Shown here in pieces: positions 53,701 to 64,000 of a stretch of 64,000 bases of DNA. Under the pieces are notes generated by a model that had not been told where the DNA came from, ran no database searches, and worked only from the letters and a program-made list of their open reading frames with translations. How positions within the stretch are numbered: position 1 is the first letter of the stretch; each line of letters begins with the position of its first letter. This stretch comes from Enoplosus armatus (lineage: Eukaryota > Chordata > Actinopteri > Centrarchiformes > Enoplosidae): positions 15,281,001 through 15,345,000 of the forward strand of contig NC_092198.1 in NCBI RefSeq assembly GCF_043641665.1. The letters are read 5' to 3'. A program made the translations under genes and the position numbers.

Positions 53701-54367
53701 TTTTCTGCCAAAAGTCCAGCTGCCAGGCTACAAGTCAGAACCTTGTGGTGTCAAGACTATCAAACCCTCTTGCGAATGTATATCATAAAAATATGAAACA
53801 CTGAAGCCAACACTGAGTTGCACCCTTATGTTTCCCAGCAGAGGCAGAGGGCATCTGTCAGCTGTCTGTGATTGAAGAAGGTGATAACCCAGAGCTATGC
53901 TTTCACAACCATGCAGCCATATCAACTTGACATCCCAGCCATGCTTTGCGGAGGAAGTGGTGAGATACACAGGGATTTTAGAGAAGAGCCACTTTTGCAT
54001 TAAGTGCAACTTGGCTTAAAGTATAGGGTGACAAAAGACTGGCACTCACAGAGGGACGTTTCCACTCAAACTTCATCGAAGGTTTCTGACTGTAGAAGAG
54101 CGAGGAGTCATTTGCAGGGAACAGAGGGTCTTCAAACACCACCTTCTTCTTCACGTATTTGTCTCGAAGCTCCAAAAAAGTCTTGAGTCGCTTGGCATCC
54201 TTGACAGCCTCATTTCTGCTTAGAATCGCAGAGTAGATTGAGTTAGTCCCAGCAAGAGGGTAATCGGCTTTGTCATCGGGCCCGAGTGATGCCTCAGTTT
54301 CATGAAGCACTGTCACCTTTGTATCTTCAACAAGAGGCACTTCACCTTCATGTTTCTCATCCCCCAT
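41781..54367 (-). CDS. capn3: capn3: calpain-3, muscle calcium-dependent cysteine protease
   Basis: Skeletal-muscle calpain that in mammals binds titin; loss causes limb-girdle muscular dystrophy R1. Minus-strand exons: 54367-54050, 51339-51270, 50638-50520, 49878-49745, 49190-49022, 48636-48553, 48473-48382, 48163-48086, 47970-47810, 47697-47528, 47447-47436, 46385-46177, 46060-46024, 45169-45146, 44925-44839, 44087-44010, 43925-43868, 43789-43725, 43206-43138, 43045-42967, 42854-42738, 42493-42435, 41807-41781; 771 aa. The NS region has [10 protein letters not shown]. The catalytic triad is C132 (GDCWLLAA), H289 (RGHAYS) and N315 (RNPWG). A C2-like domain, IS2 ([14 protein letters not shown]) and a penta-EF-hand domain follow, ending WLQLTMYS. 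Most exon lengths equal those I know for human CAPN3. The IS1-encoding exon is not found, and IS2 is short. Start choice: first ATG after an in-frame TAA. IS2 excludes CAPN11. Confidence 0.95.
42538..42665. repeat. LINE-like tail in the last-but-one capn3 intron
   Basis: AGATAAGATGGAACTTCATT followed by TATTCTGAGGGAACTG and then GTGCAAATATAAAA resembles the 3' end of a fish LINE (the 'CTTTATT..CC..GGAAATT' type). Degenerate, identified by recall. Confidence 0.4.
43377..43536. mobile_element. 160-bp MITE with 19-bp terminal inverted repeats
   Basis: The left end TACGGTGGCCCTGAGAGCT is matched exactly by AGCTCTCAGGGCCACCGTA at the right end, including the outer TA dinucleotides, which may be the target duplication. 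Beyond the first 19 bases the arms stay partly complementary (ACTGCAA; TTAAGAAAACAT). There is no coding capacity. It lies in the capn3 intron between exons 43789-43725 and 43206-43138. Confidence 0.85.
46481..47006. mobile_element. Foldback repeat, copy B (about 525 bp, long inverted arms)
   Basis: The left arm (about 46481-46645) is largely the reverse complement of the right arm (about 46840-47006). Shared landmarks are CGAGAGTTAG, GATAC/GACACCACTCTCG, TTAGCTTAGCTTAGCA and GGGAAACAGCTAGCCTGACT. About 195 bases separate the arms. No coding capacity, so a MITE-like foldback element in the capn3 intron before exon 46385-46177. Confidence 0.8.
47436..47447 (-). other. 12-base microexon of capn3
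   Basis: On the minus strand, GTGCCGAAGGAG (Val-Pro-Lys-Glu) lies between an acceptor ending CTGCAG and a donor GTATGC. It keeps phase 0 on both sides and matches the four-residue exon 12 of human CAPN3. It is far too short to show as an open reading frame. Confidence 0.9.
50001..50192. mobile_element. Foldback repeat, copy C (internally deleted)
   Basis: It begins with GGAAACAGGGGGAAACAGCT and CTGGCTCTGTCCAAAG and ends with CTAACTCTCGAAAGAAAGCA, the same landmarks as copy B. Much of the left arm is missing. It lies in the capn3 intron between exons 50638-50520 and 49878-49745. Confidence 0.65.
53176..53545 (+). repeat. ACTTAAG-type dispersed repeat, copy 3, interrupted by a foldback element
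   Basis: The left part (AGTAACTAAATACATTTACT .. TTTAATGCTACT) and right part (TACTTCTACTCTACTACATT) are adjacent in an intact repeat but are split here at about 53281 and 53468. A short CCCTAACCCTAA insert is at 53241-53252. Confidence 0.65.
53282..53467 (+). mobile_element. Foldback repeat, copy D, nested in the ACTTAAG-type repeat
   Basis: GGGAAATACGCTTTCTTGC, GATACCACTGTCATGTCTG, AATATGAAGCTGACGCCAGC and CTTAGCATAAAGACTG identify the family of copy B. The right arm is reduced to GGACAGATACGAGAG. It lies in the first capn3 intron. Confidence 0.7.
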
Positions 54368-54607
54368 TTTATCAGGGAAAGCCTCTGCCTTTAGTATTCC
54401 TGTTTGTGTCAAAGTCAGTTTATAAAGTGCAAGAAAAGTCCCTCCTTATTTGCAGAAACAGAGCATGAACTTGCAAAACAGCCCAAAGAAACTTCCTGTC
54501 TCCTCCCTGACTCCGATAATCACTTTTAGTTCCTTTATTTGCGGGCAATACTGCCACTGCACACGGACAGTCACCAACCAACAGCCTCTCACACCAGCAC
54601 TCACACA

Positions 54608-54670
54608 GCCACTGTTGTGTCCCTGGTGCTGACTGGACCTAAATATAGGCCTCTTTAAAGGAGGGGAGGA
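54608..54670 (-). promoter_or_regulatory. Probable capn3 core promoter with a TATA/MEF2-like site
   Basis: CTAAATATAG at 54641-54650 fits the MEF2 consensus YTAWWWWTAR, and on the transcribed strand it also reads as a TATA-like CTATATTTAG. It sits about 275 bases before the start codon, so transcription could begin near 54.61 kb. A MEF2 site suits a muscle gene. The call is motif-based only. Confidence 0.5.
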
Positions 54671-54750
54671 GACTTCTCGAAGAGAGTCTCTGACCCTTTC
54701 ACAAGATTTTCAGGTCACAGTGTGCTGTTCAGGGGGACTGTCCAAAATAT

Positions 54751-56030
54751 GTACATCTAACTGAAAATATGGTGGATTATTACCTGAGGGAACGTTTTTG
54801 GAGAAATGTAATTGTGAAAAATATATATGATGTAGGTCAGAGTCAGGTCATGTATCCAGTGGCATGTGCACTATGCACTGTCACACCTCCTTTAAATGCA
54901 TGTGATTCCTGAACTAAAAGGTCTATGGGATGTAAAGCATTTAGTTAGTGCTTATAATTAGCAACAAATCTGATATTTACTGGCAATTACACATTTTATC
55001 AGCTTAACTTAGTTTATATCAATGTTCAAGATAAGTACCACCATGTGACTAACTGGATTATAATCACTCAAAACCTGTTCAACATCTATAATATCTAGTT
55101 ATATTGACACCTAGTGGTAGAACAAACGCCTTGACATTCACTTCCTTTTCAATCGGCTGTTGTGACTAATTAAAACGACCATTCATCATAATTCAGTATT
55201 CAGTTGGCCTAATTCTCTGTCAATCCACGCTCATACCAAATAAGAAAAGGGAGGCTGTTGGGTGCAGGGTTGCCAGGTTTGAGGGAAACCCGCATTCTTG
55301 TTTTCAGTATCAACCAGGATGAATGGACCTCTTTATAAAATTGTGCCGTCAGACTGACATTGTTTTGTGTTTTGTGGTAATGCTCATGGCAAAACTTAAT
55401 CTCTATCTCACAATTTTGGCTAGACTACCATGACTATTTTTATTTTTTTTGTCTATAATACCACAATGGAGTTATTTTATTTAAGTTATTTTCAATACCA
55501 TTTTCTTGTGCCATCATTCAAATGTACAACGATCCAAAAATTAACCAGCATATCCTGGAATACTGGCTCCAGGTTGTCTGTGTGTTAACAAAAGTGTGTG
55601 TCCCCTGTGTGCACAATATAAACTACAATAATTTGATTTGAGATTCATTTTTGACTTCGGAAACAGTAGATGACAAAACAACATTTGATGGACAATATGT
55701 CATTTTAAGTGCTAGGAAAAATGAAAATTTAATAATAACATAATAATAATTTAATTCCATGATGGACCTTGTGGTGAGATTATTTAATTAACTACAACTA
55801 GTTTCCTCTCAAGACAAAACCCAAAGATTAGATAATAATGCCGGATCTGCCATATAGTACTTGCAAATTTCCTAACAATTAATCAACTCACCAAAAAACA
55901 ACTGTCTGTCATAATTAACTTTTTGTGAAAATACTTACTTCGTAATACCGTATAACCACTCTATATCCCAGTTGCATCACTGAGAACAAAGTTGCTTCAG
56001 TGATTTGAGCCCTGCAGAAGGGGGGATCGG
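54751..56030. other. Intergenic spacer between capn3 and nrbp1
   Basis: AT-rich sequence between two divergent genes. I see no exon, tandem array or recognisable repeat in it. Confidence 0.5.
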
Positions 56031-56039
56031 ACAAACTGT

Positions 56040-56858
56040 ATCTGGCAACCACAATCGGCTCTGACGTGCCCGGGCTCGTAGTGCAGTGTGCATCTGGAAG
56101 TTGTCGCCATCATATCTGGCTAAATGTTAACCTAGCTAGCCTTCAAGTCAGTCAGCCGTTGTGTTCGAGGATATAAAGTTAATGATATCATTAACCTCTC
56201 TTTGTTTCTTCTGTCGAGTTTATGTGAACTGCTATGATGTTATTAATCAGTAAACGCGTCTAGGACCGTTGCAGTATTGTGTAGTGTATTCACATTAGCG
56301 GGGGCTAATTTTCAGACCACACATTAGCAGAGCTGGAGTCTTGAGAAGCAGCAAGGGGCGGTGGGCTGCTACAACTGTCGCTAGCTAGCAGCGAACCAGC
56401 TAGTTAGCTGGCTAGCAAGCAAAACATCGAGAGGCATTTAACGTTTAAGCGAATTAAGCCACGGCTGTGAACGAACGGCTCGCCGGTTGTTAAGTTAGTA
56501 ACGTAACGTCAACGTAGCCAAGGAGCTAGCTGCAACTCTGCTGAGGAACCAAGAAGATTCATAGCTAACAAAGCTAATCAAATAACAAATTAGGATTGGT
56601 CTGCGGCGGGTGGGAGTCTGTTAAGCTGGAGCCGGCATCGTCACATTTCCTGTCTTTAACACGTATGTCCAACTGCTAGTCCGAACGGTTATTCCTCTGC
56701 TGCATATATGTTAGCCAGCTACATCTACCTAGTACATACAAGCTAGTTTTTAAATGAGATATCATTGCCAAGTTTTGTGTTTGACTTCCTCGACAGTTCG
56801 CAAGTCAGTGTCGTGGACTGTGATGCTTATATTGTGTTTGGGCATTTCTGTCTCACAG
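56040..56858 (+). promoter_or_regulatory. Promoter and 5' untranslated region of nrbp1
   Basis: A CpG-containing block from about 56.04 to 56.66 kb precedes the coding exon, whose acceptor ends at 56858 (TCTGTCTCACAG). GTATGT at 56663 is a possible donor of the untranslated first exon. Repeated GCTAGC/CTAGCT words are frequent at 56.37-56.43 kb. Transcription start not visible. Confidence 0.45.
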
Positions 56859-56886
56859 CAGGCTGTTGGGCCTGACGACTAAGAAG

Positions 56887-59800
56887 ATGTCTGAGGGAGA
56901 GAACAAGCAGGCCCCTGACACAGCCCAGGACGTGAAGCCGGACTCTACAGGTCAAGGGGTGTCATCTGTGTCTCCCCCTGTGTCCATGGTGACCCAGCCT
57001 CCAGCTACTGCTGCCACAGAGGATGAGGAAGAGGAGAGCGAGGATGAGTCAGAGATTTTGGAGGAAAGCCCGTGTGGACGCTGGCAGAAACGCAGAGAAG
57101 AGGTAGGGGATATGTCTGCGGAGGAGTCAAGTTTACCTTTACTAAGGTATAGATAACTCCTGATGCATTATTTTGTTTTCCTCCTGAAGGTGAATCAGCG
57201 CAACGTCCCAGGGATCGATAATGCTTACTTGGCCATGGACACTGAGGAAGGAGTTGAGGTGGTGTGGAATGAGGTCATGTTCTCAGAAAGGAAGAATTTC
57301 AAACTACAGGAGGTGGGTGCAGTGCCAGGCCAATGCAGTTGGTTGTGTCTGAAGCAGTTATACAAGTTATGTGCTCTACAGTAGGAATAAAACATGTATA
57401 ATGATTATGTCTGCAAGAGGACAGCATTTATACCTGCAAGGAGCAAAACGCCTTGACAGGGCTTTAAGGATTGTGTTTCTTTACTGTGATCTCTCTAACA
57501 ATGTAGAAGCCTACTGGTTTTCATTTCCCTCTTTGGCTTTAAGCTCCTTAGGCAAGTGGTTGGACTTGTTGCTGCCAGCACCATAGCAAAGTACACACTG
57601 TGCCTGTGTAGTGGCAGAAACAATTTTCAGAAATTTGGATAGGGGGGAGCAAGCAGACCAGAGGACGTGGTATTAAAGGCTCTCGCTTGCTTGTACCTTT
57701 TGCCATTTTAGGCATCTAGCGTGATGGTTTCGCATCATTCTGAAGTGGTTACTATTTTCTCATTCTTTTCTTGGTTGCACTCTTGTCTCAGTTGAAGATT
57801 CATCCAGTCTGTTGTTTACTTTTTCAAATAAAAGCATGAGAATTAGGTATTACTTCTGTGTCAGAAAGCTACTAGATAGTGCCCTTGAGCAAGTCTTGTT
57901 ACCCACAACTGCTGTAGTGTGAGCTGCGTAGGGACCGGTTGACTGTTTGCAACAGGCAGTTTTAATATGCATATGACTGAAAGAAAACCAGGTGTTCTCA
58001 GTCTAATAGAACTTATAATATGTATTTTGTGAGAAATTAAATGGCTGATGGAGTAAAACCCCAGAATTGCTTTTAATGGACAGTCATTAACAGCTGTGGG
58101 ATTTGCATTTGAATTGCACTTACAAGACAGTCTGTCCATCCACGAGTCCAACCTGCTGGCCAAGAGAAGGCCGTGCCATTAAAAATTTTGGTTGAATTGG
58201 CTGAACTTTTTTGCAACAAAACAGTAAATCCACCTGCTAAAAGTATGTGACATAATGTATTAATCTGTTTGGTATTTTCCACAGGAAAAAGTCAATGCAG
58301 TTTTTGACAACTTGATCCAGCTGGAACATTTGAACATTGTGAAGTTCCACAAGTACTGGGCGGATGTCAAAGAGAACAGAGCAAGGGTAGGAGATCATCT
58401 AAAAAAAATCCCCTTTTTATCAAATCATAAAAAGTGTCAAGTGTTATGGATGTCACGCTGATCTGTTTGCATTTCTTATTTGTCTGCAGGTCATTTTCAT
58501 CACTGAATACATGTCCTCAGGAAGTCTCAAACAGTTTTTGAAAAAGACGAAGAAAAACCACAAAACCATGAATGAAAAGGTGTGAAACCTCTGTTAGTTA
58601 CTTGGAAATGATGCTGACAAGTCAAGAACCGTGGATAAAAATCCTGTTTAGTCTATTTATTTAAAACATATTTTACATTAACTTCTCAGTAACTTGTTTC
58701 TTGTCTGACAGGCCTGGAAGCGCTGGTGCACACAAATACTGTCTGCTCTCAGGTAAGTAAAACAAAAAGGTTAATTTCTGTAAGCTACTTATAGTTCAAG
58801 AATATATAATAGTGCGAGGCATCGACATTCACAGTCCAAATGCCAAGGTGCGTTTACTACAACTGCAGGCAATCAGCTATGTCACAGAAGTCCATTCAAT
58901 TAAAAACAAAATCATATTTGTCTTGAAAGTGGCTCGTGAATTTTAGAATTCACCAACTGCTGCAGTCAGTTGACAAAATGTAATTTGTTCCCTAATTTGG
59001 TAGACATTTTTTATTGACTTTAGCCTTGTTCGCTTGTCTCTAGCTATCTGCACTCCTGTGAACCTCCCATCATCCATGGCAACCTGACCTGTGACACCAT
59101 CTTCATCCAGCACAATGGCCTCATCAAGATTGGCTCAGGTAGAGATCATCTAAAGCAAGAGATCTTTCAGAGAACAAGATCAGGACAGTGTAAAAGCCAA
59201 TGTTATGTCCCTCTCTTTTGTTTTCTATACTACAGATGCCCTCACTGTTGTTATTATTATTATTATTATTATTAGTAGTAGTAGTAGTAGTAGTAGTAGG
59301 CGGCCATGTATTAGTGTTATTATTAAGGCTTTTCCCATTATTTCAGTTGCTCCAGACACCATCAATAACCATGTGAAAACCTGTCGAGAAGAGCAGAAGA
59401 GCCTTCACTTCTTTGCTCCAGAATATGGAGGTAAGATCCTCTCAGTTGTCGTAGATACCGTCATGGTGTACGCTAGTGTTTCTGTGATATTGATCAGCTT
59501 GTTTCTGCTTTCAGCTGTTGCCAATGTTACCACAGCCGTGGATATCTATTCCTTTGGAATGTGCGCCTTAGAGGTGAGAGGATAGCTTATTCTGCTCTGA
59601 GCTGTTAGTCGCATACTGACGAACTTAATCACTCATTCTTTTGTTTATGGAGTATAAGCTTGATTGGTAAAGCCCTGAGGTGTATGTCTCAATGCATTCT
59701 TTAACAAAAATGTCACCCCGTCTTAAGACATGCTGAATGTTATTGTTTGCTTTATAAGTTTGTGTTAGTTCGCTTTTTACGCTACAGACATAGAAATCAG

Positions 59801-62800
59801 GATGTCAGTTATCTGTCTTTTGCAAGGACGGTAATGTGGAAATACTGTTTTTAATCATTCAGTCTGCAGTGATGACTAATGTCTTCAATGTGTTATGTAA
59901 CATGAGAGTGGCTGCTGTTGACCTAAGTTTTGTGTTTGTTTTTATGAATCACTTCCAATCAACACTCTTCTTTGCCCAATCACTTTCTCAGATGGCTGTG
60001 TTGGAAATCCAGAGTAATGGGGATTCGTCTTATGTGTCCCAAGAAGCCATAAACAGTGCCATTCAGTCCCTAGAGGACCCATTGCAACGAGTGAGTGAGG
60101 GAGAGGAAAGCAATTGAAGCCTGTATGGCTGTTTGGAAGAGAAATCCATAACATAACAGGCTTTTTTTCCTTTTTCAGGAGTTTATCCAGAAATGTCTGG
60201 AGGTGGACCCCAGTAAGCGACCCACAGCGAAGGAGCTGTTGTTTCACCAGGCCTTGTTTGAGGTGCCCTTACTCAAGCTGCTGGCTGCACACTGCATCGT
60301 CAGCCACCAGCGTGAGTGAAAATACACGCACACAAGGGTTTATCAGTATGAATACTGGCCATTGATATCTTCCGTTTAAAGATATAGTTACTGGTCCATT
60401 GCTCAAGCCAAAGTTACTAAAGCAGTTTCTTGTGCATCACCCATTGCAGCACTGACTGGACCTTCTTGGGTTCAGTCAGTGCTAAGTCAGCTTCCAATCT
60501 TAGTAAACATGTCCAAGGCTGCCAAACTATCACGGGTGAATGCTCTTATCTGATTGCTGTCCTCTTTGTGTGCCTGTAGATATGATTCCTGAAAATGCTT
60601 TAGAAGAGATGACAAAGAACATGGACCCTAACTTGGTGATTGTTGAGGCCAAGGATGGAGTTCAGATGAAGTAAGTCTGAGTATCACAAAACCACATAAC
60701 ACTGACATATAGAGGTAATTGGATGGAAAAACCCAGGGAAGGAAGGAAAGCTTGTGAGATTTTGTCTGTATCTGTGGTTATCATATTCTGATCTAGTTTA
60801 AATGTTATCTTTTCCTGATCCTAAAGGTTGCATTACAGTTAAATGAGAAAATACCTGAACTTACATGTTCAAGGGGAGTGAAATGAGAAGTTGTCCTTAT
60901 TGCCCAGCACTGCTTTTTAATTGAGTTGAAGATTTAGTCACACTCTGGTCCTGACTGGCTGACTATTCAGCACGAGTAACCCCTTTTCTTTTGCTTCAGG
61001 CTTTCTCAGTTTCCTGCCCTTGAGCTGGACAAGTTCCTGGAAGATGTAAGGTAAGAAAACAATTATAACTGGGATCAAACTTGGAAACCAATCTGCTGTT
61101 GATTTTTCTGTGATTTGAAGAATCTGGCTTGAATGCTGGTAAAATGAGAATTACTCACCCCGTACTGAAAGAACCAATTGAGGCCAAAAATGGGAAATTG
61201 TTGTTGTATTGCAGTGAAATATGTGCAAAGTCTGTAAAATGTGAAGTAGGATATACAGGCATGGTCAACAAAATCCTAGTTTAAAACATGTCCTCCAGTG
61301 TTCAGGGCAACACTGCACAGCATGAAATCATATGCCGTTGTCCTGAAGTTGTGCTTCTTTCTTCCTTTGATGTACCAGGAATGGGATCTATCCTCTGACC
61401 GCGTTTGGGATACCATGTCCACAACAGCCTCAGCAGGAGGCGGTGAAGTCACCCATAGTGCCCCCCTCAGTGAAAACCCCGACCCCTGAACCTGCAGAGC
61501 TGGAGACCAGGAAGGTAAGAACTGACATGTAGGAGCGCACAGAAATTAGATCTCTGTCACATAATGTTTGTTTTGTCAACAAATAAATCACTATTATTAC
61601 AAAACCTATTAGGTCTTTATATAATATTAATTGTCCAAGACATCGGAGGGAACTGTTGGAGAAAAGTAATTGCAAAGTAATTGAGGATATTTAGAATATA
61701 GTAAGTACATTTTTTGGTTAAGTAAACTGAGGGAGAAGAAAAATATTTGCTGGTAGGTCAGATTTCTGAGAATTACTGTTCTCGAGAGGTCACTTAAAGG
61801 TTCCCATTGTGTCCCCTTCTGGTACCTCAGGTCCTTCAGATGCAGTGCAATATTGAGCCTGTTGACGAGGGCAGCAAGCATCATGTAAGTAATGTTTCTT
61901 CATATATATATATATAATAATATGTCATATGTGAAAGTGCTTTATGTTTTGCTAGACTTATGAAATAACTTGTTTTATTCTCCTTTCAGCTGACTCTGCT
62001 GTTGAAACTTGAGGATAAACTGAACAGGCACTTAAGCTGTGATTTGTTACCAAGTGAGTATCTTAATGTTTTGAATGGTTGTTAATAGACTTGACATGAG
62101 CAGAAATTCCAGCACCTGCAGTTTTTCAGTTTTAGGCCTTAATTTGATAGAGAGAGAGAGAGAGAGAGAGAATGCAGTTTGTAAGCACCATTTGGAGGTT
62201 TAATTGGTTTTGTTGTAGTGTTTCGCACTTAGTATATGTGGCCATATGGCCTAAGAACACGATGGATAATAACTCATAAAGCATTTGCAAAGTCCTTTAA
62301 AAATGTTTTCCAACATCAGTCTTCCTCTGCTACTTTTTTCGGTGAATTGCTACTTTTATGGCACATTAGCATCACCAACTGTTACTTACCTCCTGCTGTG
62401 TGTTGAAATGTCACATCAGCCCTTTCGCGTGCGATTGCATTTGTGTATGTGCTGGTAGAACATGCAGTGCTACAAAATGGGAAGCTGTTTATGAAGACTT
62501 TGCTTGACAGCACTACTAAAGGTCAAAACTCCCCAGTGCACCTTTAATCACTTAAGTAACAAACTGAAATACTTTAAAGGCACATTATTTGATAGTTGCT
62601 GTCCAAAAAAGGAAAAATAAGTATCTTGTCACCTCATAAGCATGCCACCATGTAGGTTTTCTGACTGCCTTGTATTTCTGTTCAGATGAGAACGTGCAGG
62701 AGCTGGCTGTGGAGCTTGTTCAGCTGGGATTCATCAGTGAGGTAAGTGGAGTTCATCGTCATGACCCCACTAACACTCATGCTATTAGCAGTCTAACCAC

Positions 62801-62967
62801 AACATGCTAGTTTGAGAGTAAAACAGCCCCAAAGATGATATTTTTTAACCCTGCTGTCTCTCTCTCTGCAGGGCGATCAGCCGCGGCTTGCCTCCGTTCT
62901 CGAAGAGGCCTTCTCAAAGTTCTACAGCCGGAACGGTTCTCTCAATCCGGTGACTGTCTCCTCGTAG
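56887..62967 (+). CDS. nrbp1: nrbp1: nuclear receptor-binding protein 1, a pseudokinase adaptor
   Basis: Pseudokinase linked in mammals to ER-Golgi trafficking and to recruiting ubiquitin-ligase substrates. Exons: 56887-57102, 57190-57312, 58285-58386, 58490-58579, 58712-58752, 59044-59138, 59347-59430, 59515-59573, 59992-60090, 60179-60311, 60580-60670, 61000-61050, 61379-61514, 61831-61884, 61990-62053, 62686-62741, 62872-62967; 529 aa against 535 in human. The acidic N-terminus ([20 protein letters not shown]) is conserved. The kinase fold starts near residue 80 but lacks a glycine loop. HRD is replaced by HGN (IIHGNLTCD), and DFG is replaced by GSV (LIKIGSV). The C-terminal dimerisation region has [21 protein letters not shown] and ends VTVSS as in human. 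The start at 56887 matches human MSEGE. NRBP2 is the alternative, but the N- and C-termini fit NRBP1. Confidence 0.96.
59251..59298. repeat. Compound trinucleotide microsatellite (TTA)8(GTA)8
   Basis: TTA repeats pass directly into GTA repeats in an nrbp1 intron, about 50 bases before the exon at 59347. The reading frame continues through it only by chance. Confidence 0.92.
62149..62171. repeat. (AG) microsatellite
   Basis: About 11 AG units in the nrbp1 intron after exon 61990-62053. Confidence 0.92.
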
Positions 62968-64000
62968 CGGAGGACTCACTAGGCCTTCTTCCAGCCCTCC
63001 TCGTCCTCTACAACAGGACTAGCTTTTTGCTCCACCTCTGAGTTGCAGGAAAGCTTTGCGAGGACAGAGGAGGAAGCCTTGGTCTGGTTGCGGATCCCGC
63101 AGCCTGTCCTTGTATCTTCTGGTGGGAAAAGCTGCCACTAAGTGGTTGTTGCTTTCTATCTTTTTTTTTTCCTCCCACCCAATACAGCCATCTGCTTCTC
63201 TTTTTAAAAGAGGAAATCGTAGTTGCAACTTAAAGGAAAATACAAATGTTTTCACTGTTTGGCTTATTTCTTTCAGTTCTTAATTAGTGAAGAAACGTTA
63301 GAGGTAAGCCAAATGAAAAACTGGAAGACAGCAGTATTTTCGTTAAGTCAGTATTAAAACTGTATTTTAAACATTTTTACTTAAAACTGTTAAATAGTTC
63401 TCTGTATGAAAAAAAACCCTTTGTCCCGGCATACTGATGTGTATGTATTATGGTGTTGTGAGGTTAAGTCTGGTTCTCTGGTCCTTTTAAACTTTCTCTT
63501 GAGCAGCGAGTGAGGCATCTTCCTACCTTGTATCATTTTTCCGAAGATTCTCGGATGCATCAAGCTAGTAATGCAACAGATGCAAAGTCACTTTTACTTT
63601 AAAAAATTCTGTAATTATACAATATCGTCATGAAACATGCAGCTGCAACACAATCCGAAGAGCTACAGCTAAAAAATATGAAAAATCAAACTATTTATTT
63701 GTGTATCTTTTTTCTTGAGTGTACTGTGATTCCCTTCCAGCACTAAGGCCGGTGGTTGTTTGAATGTATGCTTTTAGTTGCTCTCCCTCTTTAAGTCATG
63801 CTGTTATTTTCTATGAAAAGGGGGTGTCGTCACTTGACTGTGGTCCAACTACTACTGTCGCTTCTGTTTTAGCCCATTGCAGCACTTATCAATTAGGGCT
63901 AGGTTTATAAAAAGTTGTCTTTAGGTGGCATTTTACACAGGAGAGGTTGGTTAGATCCGTGTGAAGATGCTTTTCGCGTTTCAGCACACGATCTGACGGA
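62968..64000 (+). other. 3' UTR of nrbp1, possibly continuing past the window
   Basis: Non-coding sequence after the TAG at 62965-62967. ATTAAA at 63353-63358 is the only near-consensus polyadenylation hexamer I find; no AATAAA is visible before the window ends. Confidence 0.4.

Noticed and set aside
41781..54367. Assignment of the calpain as capn11 or a conventional calpain because IS1 is absent
   Set aside because: The NS-type N-terminus, the IS2 motif PIVFVSDRA, the 12-base and 24-base exons and the znf106 neighbour all point to calpain-3.
59205..59585. 126-codon plus-strand frame spanning two nrbp1 exons
   Set aside because: It runs through the TTA/GTA microsatellite and an intron; the real exons 59347-59430 and 59515-59573 explain its conserved parts.

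Overview
The window is vertebrate nuclear DNA, almost certainly from a ray-finned fish and probably a percomorph. It carries six spliced protein-coding genes with short introns, GT-AG splice sites and AT-rich non-coding DNA. Between the exons lie several interspersed repeats of types I recognise from fish genomes. There are no bacterial, phage or CRISPR features, and I found no tRNA or rRNA gene.

The gene order alternates between strands: mideas (-, 8.6-17.8 kb), ttbk2 (+, 21.1-27.6 kb), churc1 (-, 30.1-31.4 kb), znf106 (+, 32.2-39.9 kb), capn3 (-, 41.8-54.4 kb) and nrbp1 (+, 56.9-63.0 kb). I reconstructed every coding exon by hand from reading frame, splice consensus and similarity to the known families. 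All six reading frames close without a frameshift or premature stop. Predicted lengths are 1074, 966, 112, 1401, 771 and 529 aa. Positions 1-8.2 kb hold no recognisable gene.

The genes are not a pathway. MIDEAS is an ELM2/SANT scaffold of a histone deacetylase complex. TTBK2 is a ciliogenesis and tau/tubulin kinase. Churchill is a small zinc protein. ZNF106 is an RNA-binding zinc-finger/WD40 protein. Calpain-3 is the muscle calpain. NRBP1 is a pseudokinase adaptor. Their interest is evolutionary: mideas, ttbk2 and capn3 sit together here, while in human their ohnologs TRERF1, TTBK1 and CAPN11 share 6p21.1 and MIDEAS lies on a different chromosome from TTBK2/ZNF106/CAPN3.

The most notable points are a capn3 model without the IS1 exon but with every other expected exon, including the 12-base microexon; foldback repeats concentrated in capn3 introns, one of them nested inside another repeat; an in-frame TAG overlapping a ttbk2 splice donor; and head-to-head churc1/znf106 promoters. 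I found nothing that looks like a wholly new biological system.
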